Assembly (NCBI GenBank): GCA_965219485.1
Contig: OZ244774.1
Span: 1,178,001-1,242,000, forward strand
Length of the DNA: 64,000 bases
Direction: 5' to 3'
Source: UBA8337 sp937907245
GTDB lineage: Bacteria > Pseudomonadota > Alphaproteobacteria > RS24
The notes below the pieces were generated by a model, which was given only the letters and a program-made list of their open reading frames with translations, was not told where the DNA came from and made no database searches. This document shows positions 26,036 to 34,701 of this stretch, in pieces; within the stretch, counting starts at the first letter, position 1, and each line of letters starts with the position of its first letter. The position numbers and the translations under genes are program-made.

Positions 26036-27148
26036 CTAGGGAAGAATAATCAGCCCCTCTTTCGCCTGCATATTGCCCGCCACGACAGCGTCATAAATTG
26101 GGCCAAAAGGCTCTAGGCCTTGTATCTCTTTTATTTCCATCCAAGTTTGCGCGTGCTCAATACCGCCAGCCAGAAACCCAGCTACTTTGGCGTTGAAATC
26201 AAGCGCGCCCCATTCCTTGGCACGTCGCTGAATGTGCCCAGGGGCAAAAAACATCTCACTACGATCGCGAATAATTTGTGCCGCAGCTGGGTCTTTTTGC
26301 GCTTCACTCGTGTCCCAATGCGTGAGCCCCACATTGTGGCACCAGCGCATATCTTCGCCCAAAGCGCCATGCACGGCGCCCAAAACGGCCACATTGCCAG
26401 ACATGTCTACCAGCACAGAAGGCACAAGTTTCAAGGCCGACACATCGTCATAAGCGATGACCTCATCATAGCTGCCTACCGATTGCGTGAAAGCCACATT
26501 GCTTGGCGAGGTAAGCCCCACAATGCGCGGGCGTTTGCCCTCTATTTGGGAAAGGCCATAAGCCAGCCCAATCGCTGTTTTGCTTGAAGCCGACAAGATA
26601 ACCACCTGTTCGGCGCCATGGTAATCTTGCTCTTGCAAGGCATCTACCAAGCAATAGCTGGTGCCGTATAACGGGTTTAACAGCGCGCGCATGCCGTCTG
26701 CCGTCGCATGGTTCGCCCCCGACCCTAAGCGGTCGTAACTATTGTAAACCGCAGGTAGCTCGGCGCGGTGCGCGGCGCCATCTACCAGTCGCTCAGCAGT
26801 CACGCGCGTGGGTGTCATTTTTAAGAAATTAGCCATTGGAAAATAGCCATAAAAGCGTTCCCCAAGCTCCATATCACTATTTTTAGAAGCCACGATGCTG
26901 GCAAAACCCCAAACCGGCACCAAGCCCCAATCCGTGTCATCCTCGCGGCTTAAGCTCGGTGGAAAAAACTGCCAATAGCCGATTTGCTCGCCAACCGCGC
27001 CATAGGTCACATTATTAGCGGTGAACGCGAAGCGCTCAATCGCTACCAAAATCTCGCCATCGCTGAGCGTAAAATCTTCGAGCTTATCTCCGGCCGATAC
27101 CAGTCGTGTTTTGGTGATGTCATTTTTGTGAGTTTGAAATTCAGCCAT
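26036..27148 (-). CDS. DUF2855 family protein (MDR-like)
   Basis: This 370-residue protein matches DUF2855 as I know it: the N-terminal VAIERFAFTANNVTYGAVGEQIGYW-type segment (conserved TANNVTYG), PVWGFASIVAS, and a Rossmann-like stretch VVILSASSKTAIGLAYGL (about 190-207), which resembles the cofactor loop of medium-chain dehydrogenases. Its biochemical function has not been established as far as I know. GGGAGG with a 7-base spacer supports ATG 27148. It is 27 bases downstream of an FAD/NAD(P)-binding protein gene on the same strand, which suggests a two-gene operon of linked oxidoreductases. Confidence 0.88.
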   Translation of the reverse strand: MAEFQTHKNDITKTRLVSAGDKLEDFTLSDGEILVAIERFAFTANNVTYGAVGEQIGYWQFFPPSLSREDDTDWGLVPVWGFASIVASKNSDMELGERFYGYFPMANFLKMTPTRVTAERLVDGAAHRAELPAVYNSYDRLGSGANHATADGMRALLNPLYGTSYCLVDALQEQDYHGAEQVVILSASSKTAIGLAYGLSQIEGKRPRIVGLTSPSNVAFTQSVGSYDEVIAYDDVSALKLVPSVLVDMSGNVAVLGAVHGALGEDMRWCHNVGLTHWDTSEAQKDPAAAQIIRDRSEMFFAPGHIQRRAKEWGALDFNAKVAGFLAGGIEHAQTWMEIKEIQGLEPFGPIYDAVVAGNMQAKEGLIILP

Positions 27149-27175
27149 TGGTCGCCTCCCTCAGCGATTTTGTTT

Positions 27176-28582
27176 TTAAGTGTTTAGCGTTCCCGCAAGT
27201 TCCATAAGGTTGCCCACGGCCTTGGGCGCATAGTCGCGCATACGCAATAAAATATCCATTTTTTCTTTATCGTCCGGCGCCACATTGGAGGTCAATTTAG
27301 TAAACCCATCCAATCGGTTTTCACGAACCCATGCGCGTAAAGTTTTATCTTGCGACCAATTATATTGGTTCATCATCGCGGCCAAGGTCATGGTCACAAA
27401 ATCATCGCTCGTATTGGGCAAAGGCACCACATTGCACAAGCGGTTTTTCTCGGCGTCATCGTCATAATTCGCTTCCACATAGGCAATCATCGAACCGCTG
27501 AATACGGGCATGAAACTTCGAATGGTTTGCGGCGTAATAACATCTCCCTCAAACACAGGCTTTGGCGACATGCGCACCATCGTGCGCGAAAGACTGGCTG
27601 AACAATCGATGTGCATTTGCTCGGGGCCGGTTTCTAACTCACCATTTTCCAGCACAATGCGAGTTGGCTCTAAGGCCGTTACGCGGCCCATGCGCACGAT
27701 ATTTTTAATGCGGCGCAAGGCTTCTAACTCGGGCTTGGATATCGTTGCCGCGTGGAACATGGTCGGCTCCACATCTGTATCAAACCGAACCACACAGCCC
27801 TTCGCTTCGAGGCGTGCATACATATCGTCGACACTGGTTGCCTCGGCAATGGCCTCAAACTGATTGGCTTGATTGCCAAATGTACCTTCAAAAAACTCCG
27901 TGTCGGGTTGCGCGTATTCGCGCGGCAACATCCAGGCATCGCGCGGCATAATCCAGCGAATATCATCTGGCTCCACGCCGTGTTCCATCAGCCAGAGGCA
28001 AGCATCCATGCCGGTTTTTCCGGAGCCGATAACCACATAGCCTTCGGCCGAACGGCGCAGGCGCGGCAAATCATTAAGCGGCATAAAGTTAACCCCATCG
28101 GCAATCGAGAAGGCGGGCGTATGCTCGGCCGGCACATCCACTGTCAGGCGCGTGGCATCAACCAATTTTTTGTACCGCACTTCATATTGTTTGCCCGAGG
28201 TCAGACCCGAAAACTTGCCCTCGCCTTGGTATTCACACATAGGAAAATAGTGCACGCGACCTGTCGGCAAAAAACCCTGTTGCATCACATCATCAAAGTA
28301 AGCACTGACTTCAGGCCCTGAGGCGAGGTCGAACAGCCCTTTGTTCATGCCCACTTGGTCTTTTTGAAAGCGGCTCAGTTCGCGCGATTCCACACCATAA
28401 AACGACGATGGCTGGTGCAGACGAACAAATGGATAAGCCACATTCCAGTGGCCACCAGGTTTGGCGTGACGGTCGACGATAATCATGCTGGCATCGGTTT
28501 GGGTCAGCAGCGTATCGGCAAAAGCTAGCCCCATGGCACCGCTGCCGACAATCAGATAATCCGTTTCTAAAACAATACTCAC
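27176..28582 (-). CDS. FAD/NAD(P)-binding oxidoreductase (flavin monooxygenase-like)
   Basis: A 468-residue flavoprotein. The first dinucleotide fold is DYLIVGSGAMGLAFADTL at the N-terminus, the second is YVVIGSGKTGMDACLWLMEH (about 197-216), as in FMO/BVMO-type enzymes, although the BVMO fingerprint FxGxxxHxxxWP is not seen. PGGHWNVAYPFVRLHQPS follows the first fold, where flavin-interacting residues are expected. The start is GTG 28582 with AGGAGAG upstream. It probably oxidises a small organic molecule with NAD(P)H. It forms an apparent operon with the DUF2855 gene; the pairing is unexplained. Confidence 0.85.
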   Translation of the reverse strand: MSIVLETDYLIVGSGAMGLAFADTLLTQTDASMIIVDRHAKPGGHWNVAYPFVRLHQPSSFYGVESRELSRFQKDQVGMNKGLFDLASGPEVSAYFDDVMQQGFLPTGRVHYFPMCEYQGEGKFSGLTSGKQYEVRYKKLVDATRLTVDVPAEHTPAFSIADGVNFMPLNDLPRLRRSAEGYVVIGSGKTGMDACLWLMEHGVEPDDIRWIMPRDAWMLPREYAQPDTEFFEGTFGNQANQFEAIAEATSVDDMYARLEAKGCVVRFDTDVEPTMFHAATISKPELEALRRIKNIVRMGRVTALEPTRIVLENGELETGPEQMHIDCSASLSRTMVRMSPKPVFEGDVITPQTIRSFMPVFSGSMIAYVEANYDDDAEKNRLCNVVPLPNTSDDFVTMTLAAMMNQYNWSQDKTLRAWVRENRLDGFTKLTSNVAPDDKEKMDILLRMRDYAPKAVGNLMELAGTLNT

Positions 28583-28742
28583 GCCGCTCTCCTATGAAAT
28601 AAGGCAAGTTTAAAAGCCCACCCAAACGATGGAAAGAATATAGGTCAAACACGAAAAATCCCAAATACAAAGCCTGTCGACCCCTCCGTTACAGGCCTAT
28701 CAACCTCTGGGCTTGCGACTTGGACAGCGATTTATGGCCGGG

Positions 28743-29030
28743 TTAGCTCGCGCGTTTATGCAGCGGCATTTGGTAAACCAGCCCACTTTGTGGCTCCGCC
28801 AAATCAGCTTTTTGGGTAATCAATTTGAAAATTTTATCGGCATTTTTAGTTTCTACCAAAATAGTCACAATGTCATTTTCAGACGCCGAGCCGAATTCGC
28901 GAAAGGCAAACAGGTCTTCCGTCCGGCCCGCTTCCACATAAATACCAAGGATGCGTTTGTCATCCCTCAGTTCCGCCAGCAGCTTATTGCCCGTGCCCTT
29001 GTGCAGAAAGGCGCCTATCTCGGTAATCAT
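28743..29030 (-). CDS. PII-like small protein
   Basis: A 95-residue protein whose length and beta-alpha-beta pattern fit the PII/GlnB-like fold: an N-terminal strand MITEIGAFLHKG, a central strand pair around GIYVEAGRTED and EFGSASENDIVTILVET, then a helix NADKIFKLITQKADL. It lacks the classical T-loop Tyr. The ATG overlaps the stop of the larger PII-like gene (ATGA, 29027-29030), so the two are co-translated. Together with the DUF1538 membrane protein upstream it probably forms a membrane-protein/regulator set. Whether it binds a nucleotide cannot be told from sequence. Confidence 0.72.
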   Translation of the reverse strand: MITEIGAFLHKGTGNKLLAELRDDKRILGIYVEAGRTEDLFAFREFGSASENDIVTILVETKNADKIFKLITQKADLAEPQSGLVYQMPLHKRAS

Positions 29031-29467
29031 TTTTTAGCTCCAGCTTTTTTGGCGCGTTTTTTAGCTGGTTTTTTCTCTGGTTTTTTCTCTGGTTTTTTCT
29101 TCGGGGCTTGCTTTTGAGCATCCGCCATCACTTCATCTGGAATATAGGTAGCGATGCGGTCTAGGTCGTTCATGAACATAATGCCCATGCCCGGCTTGTC
29201 TAGATTGCCTGCCAAATACATCGCTTCAAAAACTCGGTCGGCTTGCTCTTGGCTTACAATGATGCGGATCATTTCTTTTTGCTCATCGATAGCAACGCCA
29301 ATAAGGCCCATGCGCTCGCGTATACCTGTGCCACGCGCGTAAGTGACCGTAGCCCCTTGCGCGCCAACATCTTGCGCAGCTTTCACCACATTGTCAGCTT
29401 GGCTCGCCTGCACGATGCAAGTGATCATGAGCGCATCGGTTAAATAGGTTATTTGTCTTCCGGCCAT
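29027..29467 (-). CDS. P-II family regulator with Lys/Pro-rich tail
   Basis: The first 115 or so residues of this 146-residue protein fit a PII-like domain: MITCIVQASQADNVVKAAQ, a T-loop-like segment ARGTGIRERMGLIGVAI, then MIRIIVSQEQADRVFEAMYLA. The last 26 residues are almost entirely Lys, Pro, Glu and Ala (KKKPEKKPEKKPAKKRAKK), encoded by 12-bp tandem repeats at 29067-29102. Such a tail is like histone H1 or bacterial nucleoid proteins and is not normal for PII. GGGAGG sets the ATG at 29467. The gene lies between a DUF1538 transporter-like gene (13 bases upstream) and a second PII-like gene (overlap 4 bases). Confidence 0.8.
   Translation of the reverse strand: MAGRQITYLTDALMITCIVQASQADNVVKAAQDVGAQGATVTYARGTGIRERMGLIGVAIDEQKEMIRIIVSQEQADRVFEAMYLAGNLDKPGMGIMFMNDLDRIATYIPDEVMADAQKQAPKKKPEKKPEKKPAKKRAKKAGAKK
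29067..29102. repeat. Three tandem 12-bp units in the PII tail
   Basis: Plus-strand units ggttttttctct (29067-29078), the same (29079-29090) and ggttttttcttc (29091-29102). In the minus-strand gene each unit encodes one Lys-Lys-Pro-Glu-type block of the basic tail. Confidence 0.9.
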
Positions 29468-29480
29468 GCGTCAGCCTCCC

Positions 29481-31220
29481 TTACTTAGAATGAGTTGGTG
29501 TGGCAGGTGTGCCGCGCGATTGGCGAAACCGAATGATCAGCCCCATGCTCAAAACGGCAATGATGGGGCCAATAGAAGCCATGCTCAAAATGCCAAAGCC
29601 CTCTACCGCGCCCACAGCCTTGCCGAGCCCTAGCCCCATGGCCAAAACCAAAGGCACGGTAACTGGCCCAGTGGTAACGCCGGCGCTATCCCACGCCACA
29701 TTTACGAATTCTTCCGTAGAGAAAAACGTCAACACAAGGGCGAATAGATAAAGCGGAATAAGCAAGGTTGCGAGATCGATCTCGAACAAAACTTTGGCCA
29801 TGCCCAAGGCAATGCCGCAAGCCACGCCAATGGCGACTGAATACATCAGCATTGATTTTTTGAAAGCCCCATTGGTCAGGGTTTGCACCGTCAGGCCAAG
29901 CGCGTTCAAAGCCGGCTCGGCCAAAGTGGCGCCAAACCCCATGAACCAAGCAAATAAGATAACCAACGTTAAGCCCAAAATAGCCGAGTAAATTGGGGAG
30001 ATGGCGCTTAAATCAATAGCCATGAAAGCAGCTGGCAAAACAGCGCCCGTTTGCGCCCCAATAGCGCCCAAGCCATAGGTCAGGCCGATGTTGAACACGC
30101 ACATGCCCACAATCGAGAGAACCAAACCGTAGGCGGTGAACAATTTATTGGCCAAACCTTCGCGCAGCACAACAAACAGAACAAACATCAAAAACACCAC
30201 CAAAGGCGCGATGGCGCGCACCCCAAGGGCAATTTCTTGCAACGGAGATTGATCCCAAAGCCCCAAAGGCACATCCGAAACCGTGGAGGAAGCGACGGCC
30301 GCGGCCACCACAATTTCTTCGGCACTGATTTGTGTCGAAACATATAAAGACAAGCCTAAGACTGCAAAAATTGGGAATAAGGAAGCCAAAGTCACGACGC
30401 CAAAGCCAGACAAAGAACTGCCTCCTTTGCCGGTCGAATTAGCGATGCCAATGCCGAGCGACAAAACCAAGGGCACGGTCACCGGGCCCGTCGTTACCGC
30501 CCCACAGTCCCAGGCTAGGCCCAAAATAGCGCGCAAATCTGGGTTGGCATAAACCACCAAAGTAAGCGCCAAGGTTGGAAATACGGCGGCATAAATCATC
30601 GGCTTCAAAGACCAGCCATAGACAAAGCGCAAGGTGCCCAAAACAGCCGCTGCCCCCACGCCCGCGCCGACAAGCAGCACCAAAGGCATCGTCCAATTGT
30701 TTAAAATTTCATATAAATAAGGCGCCCGAGCCACATCTACCGAAGCTCCAAAAGCCTGCAAAGCGCCAATCGCTGGCTCTGCAAATGTTACCCCAACCCC
30801 CAACATCGCAATGATGATGAGCATCACTGGCATGCTGGCTTTGCGCGGCAGCTTATCGCCAATCAGCGTGCCAAATGGCATCAACCCAACATTCAGGCCT
30901 TCCATAAATAAAGCCAGACCGATGATAACGGCCGTAAGCCCGCCCACCAGCAAGAAAGCAGCGTCGATAGGCTGGCGCAGAATAATCAGTTGAAAAAGCA
31001 CGAGATAAAAAGCCAAAGGCACAACGGCGCGCATTTGTTCAAAAATCCGAACGCCCGAATAAGGCATTAACAGTTCCATCACGCGACGAAAGCCAAGCTT
31101 TAGCTTCTGGGGTTTCAACGCATCCGGATTATTGACATCCGGCTTGGGCGTCAATTTGTTGTAACTAATCTCACGATGCTGAAGCGCATTGGAACGCAAA
31201 ACAGAAGAGTAACGCAACAT
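29481..31220 (-). CDS. DUF1538 family membrane protein (duplicated)
   Basis: I use ATG 31220 (579 residues), which has GGAG-type sequence six bases upstream; six further codons are open above it. About fourteen hydrophobic segments are arranged as an internal duplication: the motif VTTGPVTVPLVL occurs in both halves (about residues 240 and 515), each time followed by a glycine-rich helix and GFG(V/I). DUF1538 proteins are presumed transporters of unknown substrate. Two PII-like genes follow at 29467 and 29030 with a 13-base gap and a 4-base overlap, an arrangement reminiscent of bicarbonate and ammonium carriers gated by PII proteins. The substrate is unknown. Confidence 0.88.
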   Translation of the reverse strand: MLRYSSVLRSNALQHREISYNKLTPKPDVNNPDALKPQKLKLGFRRVMELLMPYSGVRIFEQMRAVVPLAFYLVLFQLIILRQPIDAAFLLVGGLTAVIIGLALFMEGLNVGLMPFGTLIGDKLPRKASMPVMLIIIAMLGVGVTFAEPAIGALQAFGASVDVARAPYLYEILNNWTMPLVLLVGAGVGAAAVLGTLRFVYGWSLKPMIYAAVFPTLALTLVVYANPDLRAILGLAWDCGAVTTGPVTVPLVLSLGIGIANSTGKGGSSLSGFGVVTLASLFPIFAVLGLSLYVSTQISAEEIVVAAAVASSTVSDVPLGLWDQSPLQEIALGVRAIAPLVVFLMFVLFVVLREGLANKLFTAYGLVLSIVGMCVFNIGLTYGLGAIGAQTGAVLPAAFMAIDLSAISPIYSAILGLTLVILFAWFMGFGATLAEPALNALGLTVQTLTNGAFKKSMLMYSVAIGVACGIALGMAKVLFEIDLATLLIPLYLFALVLTFFSTEEFVNVAWDSAGVTTGPVTVPLVLAMGLGLGKAVGAVEGFGILSMASIGPIIAVLSMGLIIRFRQSRGTPATPTHSK

Positions 31221-31283
31221 AAACGGCTCCTCCTCCAAACGGTTTATTTTCGGCCAGGGGACCCCTACCCATCGAGTTTTATC

Positions 31284-31967
31284 TTAATCGATTTGTCGCT
31301 CCACCACGAAACCCATTTTCTCAATCAGTTTTTTGTCGTGCTCGACAAATTGAGCAATTGAAGGACGGGTGAGACAGCGCTCAAAATGCGCGCGCAGAGG
31401 CCCAAACCTGTCTTTGGGCAGGGCAAAACCGACCAAATTCAAGTTCATCAATTGAGTGGTCAAAGAAATATCGGCAATCGAGAACGCATCTCCAGCCATA
31501 TAATCGCGCTCGCCAAGCTGTTCTTGCAGATAGGGCAAAAGCAAGCTGGCTAACACTTCAAAGCCCGTATGGGCGGCTTGTGCGTCGGCAGGCTTGCCTG
31601 TGGCGAGGTTAAAAAACACAGGCCGAAACACGCCCAAGCCAATTTTATTCGCAAGCTCAGAATCGCAAACTTCTTCTATCCATAAAGCGCGGCCATAGTC
31701 TGTGGCGGCCTCTGGATAGAGGGCTGGATTCGGGTTTAGCTTTTCAAAATAGGCGCAAATCGCGCTGCTATCGTTGATAGCAAAATCTGGATTGTCACTA
31801 TCTGGCAACAAGGCAGGGATGCGTTTTAGCGGATTAATTTCTTCAAACCCCTCAGGCCAGCCCAACGGGCTGGGACGCGGGTCATACTCATATTCTAGGT
31901 TTTTCTCGGCAGCGACAATGCGCGCCTTGCGAACAAATGGCGATAGAGGTGAGCCAAACAGTTTCAT
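31284..31967 (-). CDS. Glutathione S-transferase
   Basis: A 227-residue GST: MKLFGSPLSPFVRKARIVAAE with Ser-Pro at the glutathione-activating position, NPLKRIPALL, then NDSSAICAYFEKL (about residue 65), and a helical C-terminal half containing YMAGDAFSIADISLTTQL with the structural Asp. It resembles the bacterial group related to Beta/Theta-type GSTs with N-terminal Ser. GGGAGATG precedes ATG 31967. It diverges from the amidohydrolase gene across about 145 bases, in which I see no convincing promoter. It is the fourth GST in the window. Confidence 0.93.
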   Translation of the reverse strand: MKLFGSPLSPFVRKARIVAAEKNLEYEYDPRPSPLGWPEGFEEINPLKRIPALLPDSDNPDFAINDSSAICAYFEKLNPNPALYPEAATDYGRALWIEEVCDSELANKIGLGVFRPVFFNLATGKPADAQAAHTGFEVLASLLLPYLQEQLGERDYMAGDAFSIADISLTTQLMNLNLVGFALPKDRFGPLRAHFERCLTRPSIAQFVEHDKKLIEKMGFVVERQID

Positions 31968-32113
31968 AAATCATCTCCCATAATGGCCCACATACTGGCG
32001 CAATCGATACCCGGACACAAGCCTATCGTTTTCCTGCTTCGGCATGCGCTTTGGTCTTGTCTCCCGCCGAGGCAATGTTAGGTTAGTTGCTCGTCGAAAA
32101 GGGAGAGAATTTC

Positions 32114-33769
32114 GTGAGCACCATATATCAAGCCAAGTCCATCCGCACGATGGACCCCCATCAACCTCATGCCACGCATATTGCAATAAAAGACCGGCAC
32201 ATTTTGGCCGTCGGAACGGCAGACGATATTGCCGATTGGCAGTCGGCTTGGGGACCGCTTGAGGTGAATACCGATTTTGCCGAACGCACCCTGATGCCCG
32301 GCTTCATTGAAGGCCACGCGCATATGATGGAAGGCCTTCTGTGGGACTATCATTATGTTGGGTATTACGACCGCGAAGGGCCCGATGGAACCATTTGGCC
32401 GGGCTTAAAATCGATCGACGATGTGGTCGCTCATTTAAAACAAATCCAAGACACCCGCGACGACCCTTCCGAGCCGCTTATCGCTTGGGGCTTTGACCCC
32501 ATTTATTTCCAAGGCCGGCGCATGAGTGCTGCCGATTTGGATCTTGTCTCGGCTGAGTGTCCGGTAGCTGTGTTGCACGCCAGCTTGCATATTCTAAATG
32601 CTAATAATTTCATCATGGATGCCGCCGACGTGAAAAATGCCGACAATAGCGAGTTTATCCGCCGCGACGATAGCGGCCAACCGACGGGCGAATTTCTTGG
32701 CCAACTCGGCATGTATATGGCCATGCGCACGACCAATTTAGACCTCTTGGCAGCCGCCAGCTCGCCCAAAACCTTGCAGACGTTTTCGCAAGTGGCACGC
32801 CAAACGGGTGTCACCACCTGCACCGACCTAGCCAACCCAGTGCCTGAAGGTGCCGAAGTGGCCATGCGCGAAACGGTTGAGAAAGACAGCTTCCCCATGC
32901 GCCTCGTGGTGGCCTTTCAAGGCAACAGCCTGCCACCAGAAGAAAGCGTGGCGCGCATGCAGGCCCTGCAAGACAAACAAAGCGACAAGCTGCGGTTCTC
33001 GCTGGTGAAATTCGTGGCCGATGGCTCTATTCAAGGCTTTAGCGCGCGGCTTAAATGGCCACATTACTATAATGGCGCGCCCAATGGGCTTTGGTATATC
33101 GAGCCCGACCGTTTGCGCGAATATCTCACGGCCTTCACGCAAGCTGGCTTCCAATGCCACGTCCACACCAATGGCGACGAATGCACGGAAGTAACTTTGG
33201 ATGCCATAGAAGACGCGCTTCGTGCGCATCCGTGGCCGGACCACCGCCACACTTTGCAACATTGCCAAATGGCCTCGAGGGCGCATTTCAAACGCATGAA
33301 AACTCTGGGCGTCGGCGTTAATTTATTCTCAAACCACCTATATTATTGGGGCGACGAACACCGCGCCATCACCATGGGGCCCGAACGCGCGGGTCGTTTA
33401 GATGATGCGGGCGGCTGCCTAGAAGAAGGCGTGCCCTTGGCCATTCACTCAGATGCGCCGGTTACCGCCTTGGCGCCTTTGTTCACCGCATGGTGCGCCG
33501 TCAATCGCTTGTCCTCCACGGGCGTCGCCTTGGGCGGCGAAAGCGAAAAAATTAGCGTCGAGCAAGCCCTATACGCCATCACTATGGGCGCGGCCTATTC
33601 GCTAAAAATGGACACAGAAATCGGTAGCCTCGAAGTTGGCAAACGTGCCGACATCACCATATTGGCCGACGACCCCATCGTCGTGGGCGCCATGGGGCTG
33701 AAAGATATTTCCGTTATCGGCACTATGGTTGATGGGAATGTGCATCTCAACCAAGGTCGCGATGCATGA
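32114..33769 (+). CDS. YtcJ-like metal-dependent amidohydrolase
   Basis: I choose GTG 32114 (551 residues) because GGAGAG at 32102-32107 stands six bases upstream; the frame is open back to a TTG at 32087. The amidohydrolase (TIM barrel) metal ligands are visible: the His-x-His pair in FIEGHAHMMEG (about 70), HVHTNGDECTE, LQHCQMA, and the Asp in AIHSDAPVT. YtcJ-type proteins are broadly annotated as N-substituted formamide or imide hydrolases. The stop overlaps the start of a COG0523 GTPase (ATGA, 33766-33769), which suggests that the GTPase supplies its metal. The substrate is unknown. Confidence 0.9.
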   Translation: MSTIYQAKSIRTMDPHQPHATHIAIKDRHILAVGTADDIADWQSAWGPLEVNTDFAERTLMPGFIEGHAHMMEGLLWDYHYVGYYDREGPDGTIWPGLKSIDDVVAHLKQIQDTRDDPSEPLIAWGFDPIYFQGRRMSAADLDLVSAECPVAVLHASLHILNANNFIMDAADVKNADNSEFIRRDDSGQPTGEFLGQLGMYMAMRTTNLDLLAAASSPKTLQTFSQVARQTGVTTCTDLANPVPEGAEVAMRETVEKDSFPMRLVVAFQGNSLPPEESVARMQALQDKQSDKLRFSLVKFVADGSIQGFSARLKWPHYYNGAPNGLWYIEPDRLREYLTAFTQAGFQCHVHTNGDECTEVTLDAIEDALRAHPWPDHRHTLQHCQMASRAHFKRMKTLGVGVNLFSNHLYYWGDEHRAITMGPERAGRLDDAGGCLEEGVPLAIHSDAPVTALAPLFTAWCAVNRLSSTGVALGGESEKISVEQALYAITMGAAYSLKMDTEIGSLEVGKRADITILADDPIVVGAMGLKDISVIGTMVDGNVHLNQGRDA

Positions 33770-34701
33770 GCCAAACTTTGCCTCTTCGTTCAGCACAAAA
33801 AGTTAGCCTGACGATTATTACTGGGTTTTTGGGCAGTGGCAAAACCAGCCTGCTGAACCATTTACTAACCCAGTCGGGCGGACGAAAAATCACCGCTTTG
33901 GTGAATGATTTCGGGGCGCTGAACATTGATAGCGAACTCATCGAGGCGCAGCATGGCAATCAAGTCTCGCTGACCAATGGCTGCATTTGCTGCTCTATCG
34001 GCGATGATTTAATGCGTAGCTTGGCCGATATTATGCGCCAAGACCCACTGCCCGATCATCTGATTATTGAGGCCAGTGGTGTCGCTGACCCGACCCGCAT
34101 TGCCGCCTATGCCGCCGTCGACCCGCAATTGCGCCTCGATGGCATTATCACGCTGGTCGATGCCGCCGCGCATGAGCTTCACGCCCAAGACCCTTATTTG
34201 GCTGATAATTATCATAAGCAAATTGAGGCCGGTCACATGCTGCTTATCTCCAAACCCGATTTGGTGGAAGCCAGCCAAGTGGAACACCTTGAGGCCAAGC
34301 TTCGGGCCAGCCATCCCAACACGCCGCAAGCGCGCGTCCGCCATGGGCAATTGCCTATCGAGGTGGTGCTGGGTCTGAAAGCAGAACGAGAGATAAAGAC
34401 AACAACACCGCTTGCCCCCCATATCGAAGACCATGGCTTGGCCTCTTGGTCGGCGCATTTGCATGGCAACTTATCGCGCGAGGTGTTGGCCGAAAAAATC
34501 ACCAGCCTGACGCCGCATGTACTGCGCGCCAAGGGGGTGCTTCGCGATGAACAAGGCGCTTATGCCCTGCATTATGCTGGCGGGCGCATTCATTTTGAAA
34601 ACCTAGACGTCACCCCGTCTGGGCATTTTGTGCTCATTGGCAAACCAGAGCTGCCCAATGCCGAAGCCTTAACAAACCTGTTTCAACCGACGGGCAGCTG
34701 A
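33766..34701 (+). CDS. COG0523 (CobW/ZNG-family) metallochaperone GTPase
   Basis: A 311-residue G3E-family GTPase: Walker A TGFLGSGKTSLLNH near residue 20, the metal-binding CxCC motif in NGCICCSIGDDL (about 70), IEASGVADP as switch II, and ISKPDLV as the nucleotide-specificity element (NKxD variant). The CobW C-terminal domain follows with AKGVLRDEQGAY. These proteins deliver zinc, cobalt or iron to client metalloenzymes at the cost of GTP. It overlaps the amidohydrolase gene upstream by 4 bases and the cytochrome b gene downstream by one base, so the amidohydrolase is the likely client. Confidence 0.93.
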   Translation: MSQTLPLRSAQKVSLTIITGFLGSGKTSLLNHLLTQSGGRKITALVNDFGALNIDSELIEAQHGNQVSLTNGCICCSIGDDLMRSLADIMRQDPLPDHLIIEASGVADPTRIAAYAAVDPQLRLDGIITLVDAAAHELHAQDPYLADNYHKQIEAGHMLLISKPDLVEASQVEHLEAKLRASHPNTPQARVRHGQLPIEVVLGLKAEREIKTTTPLAPHIEDHGLASWSAHLHGNLSREVLAEKITSLTPHVLRAKGVLRDEQGAYALHYAGGRIHFENLDVTPSGHFVLIGKPELPNAEALTNLFQPTGS

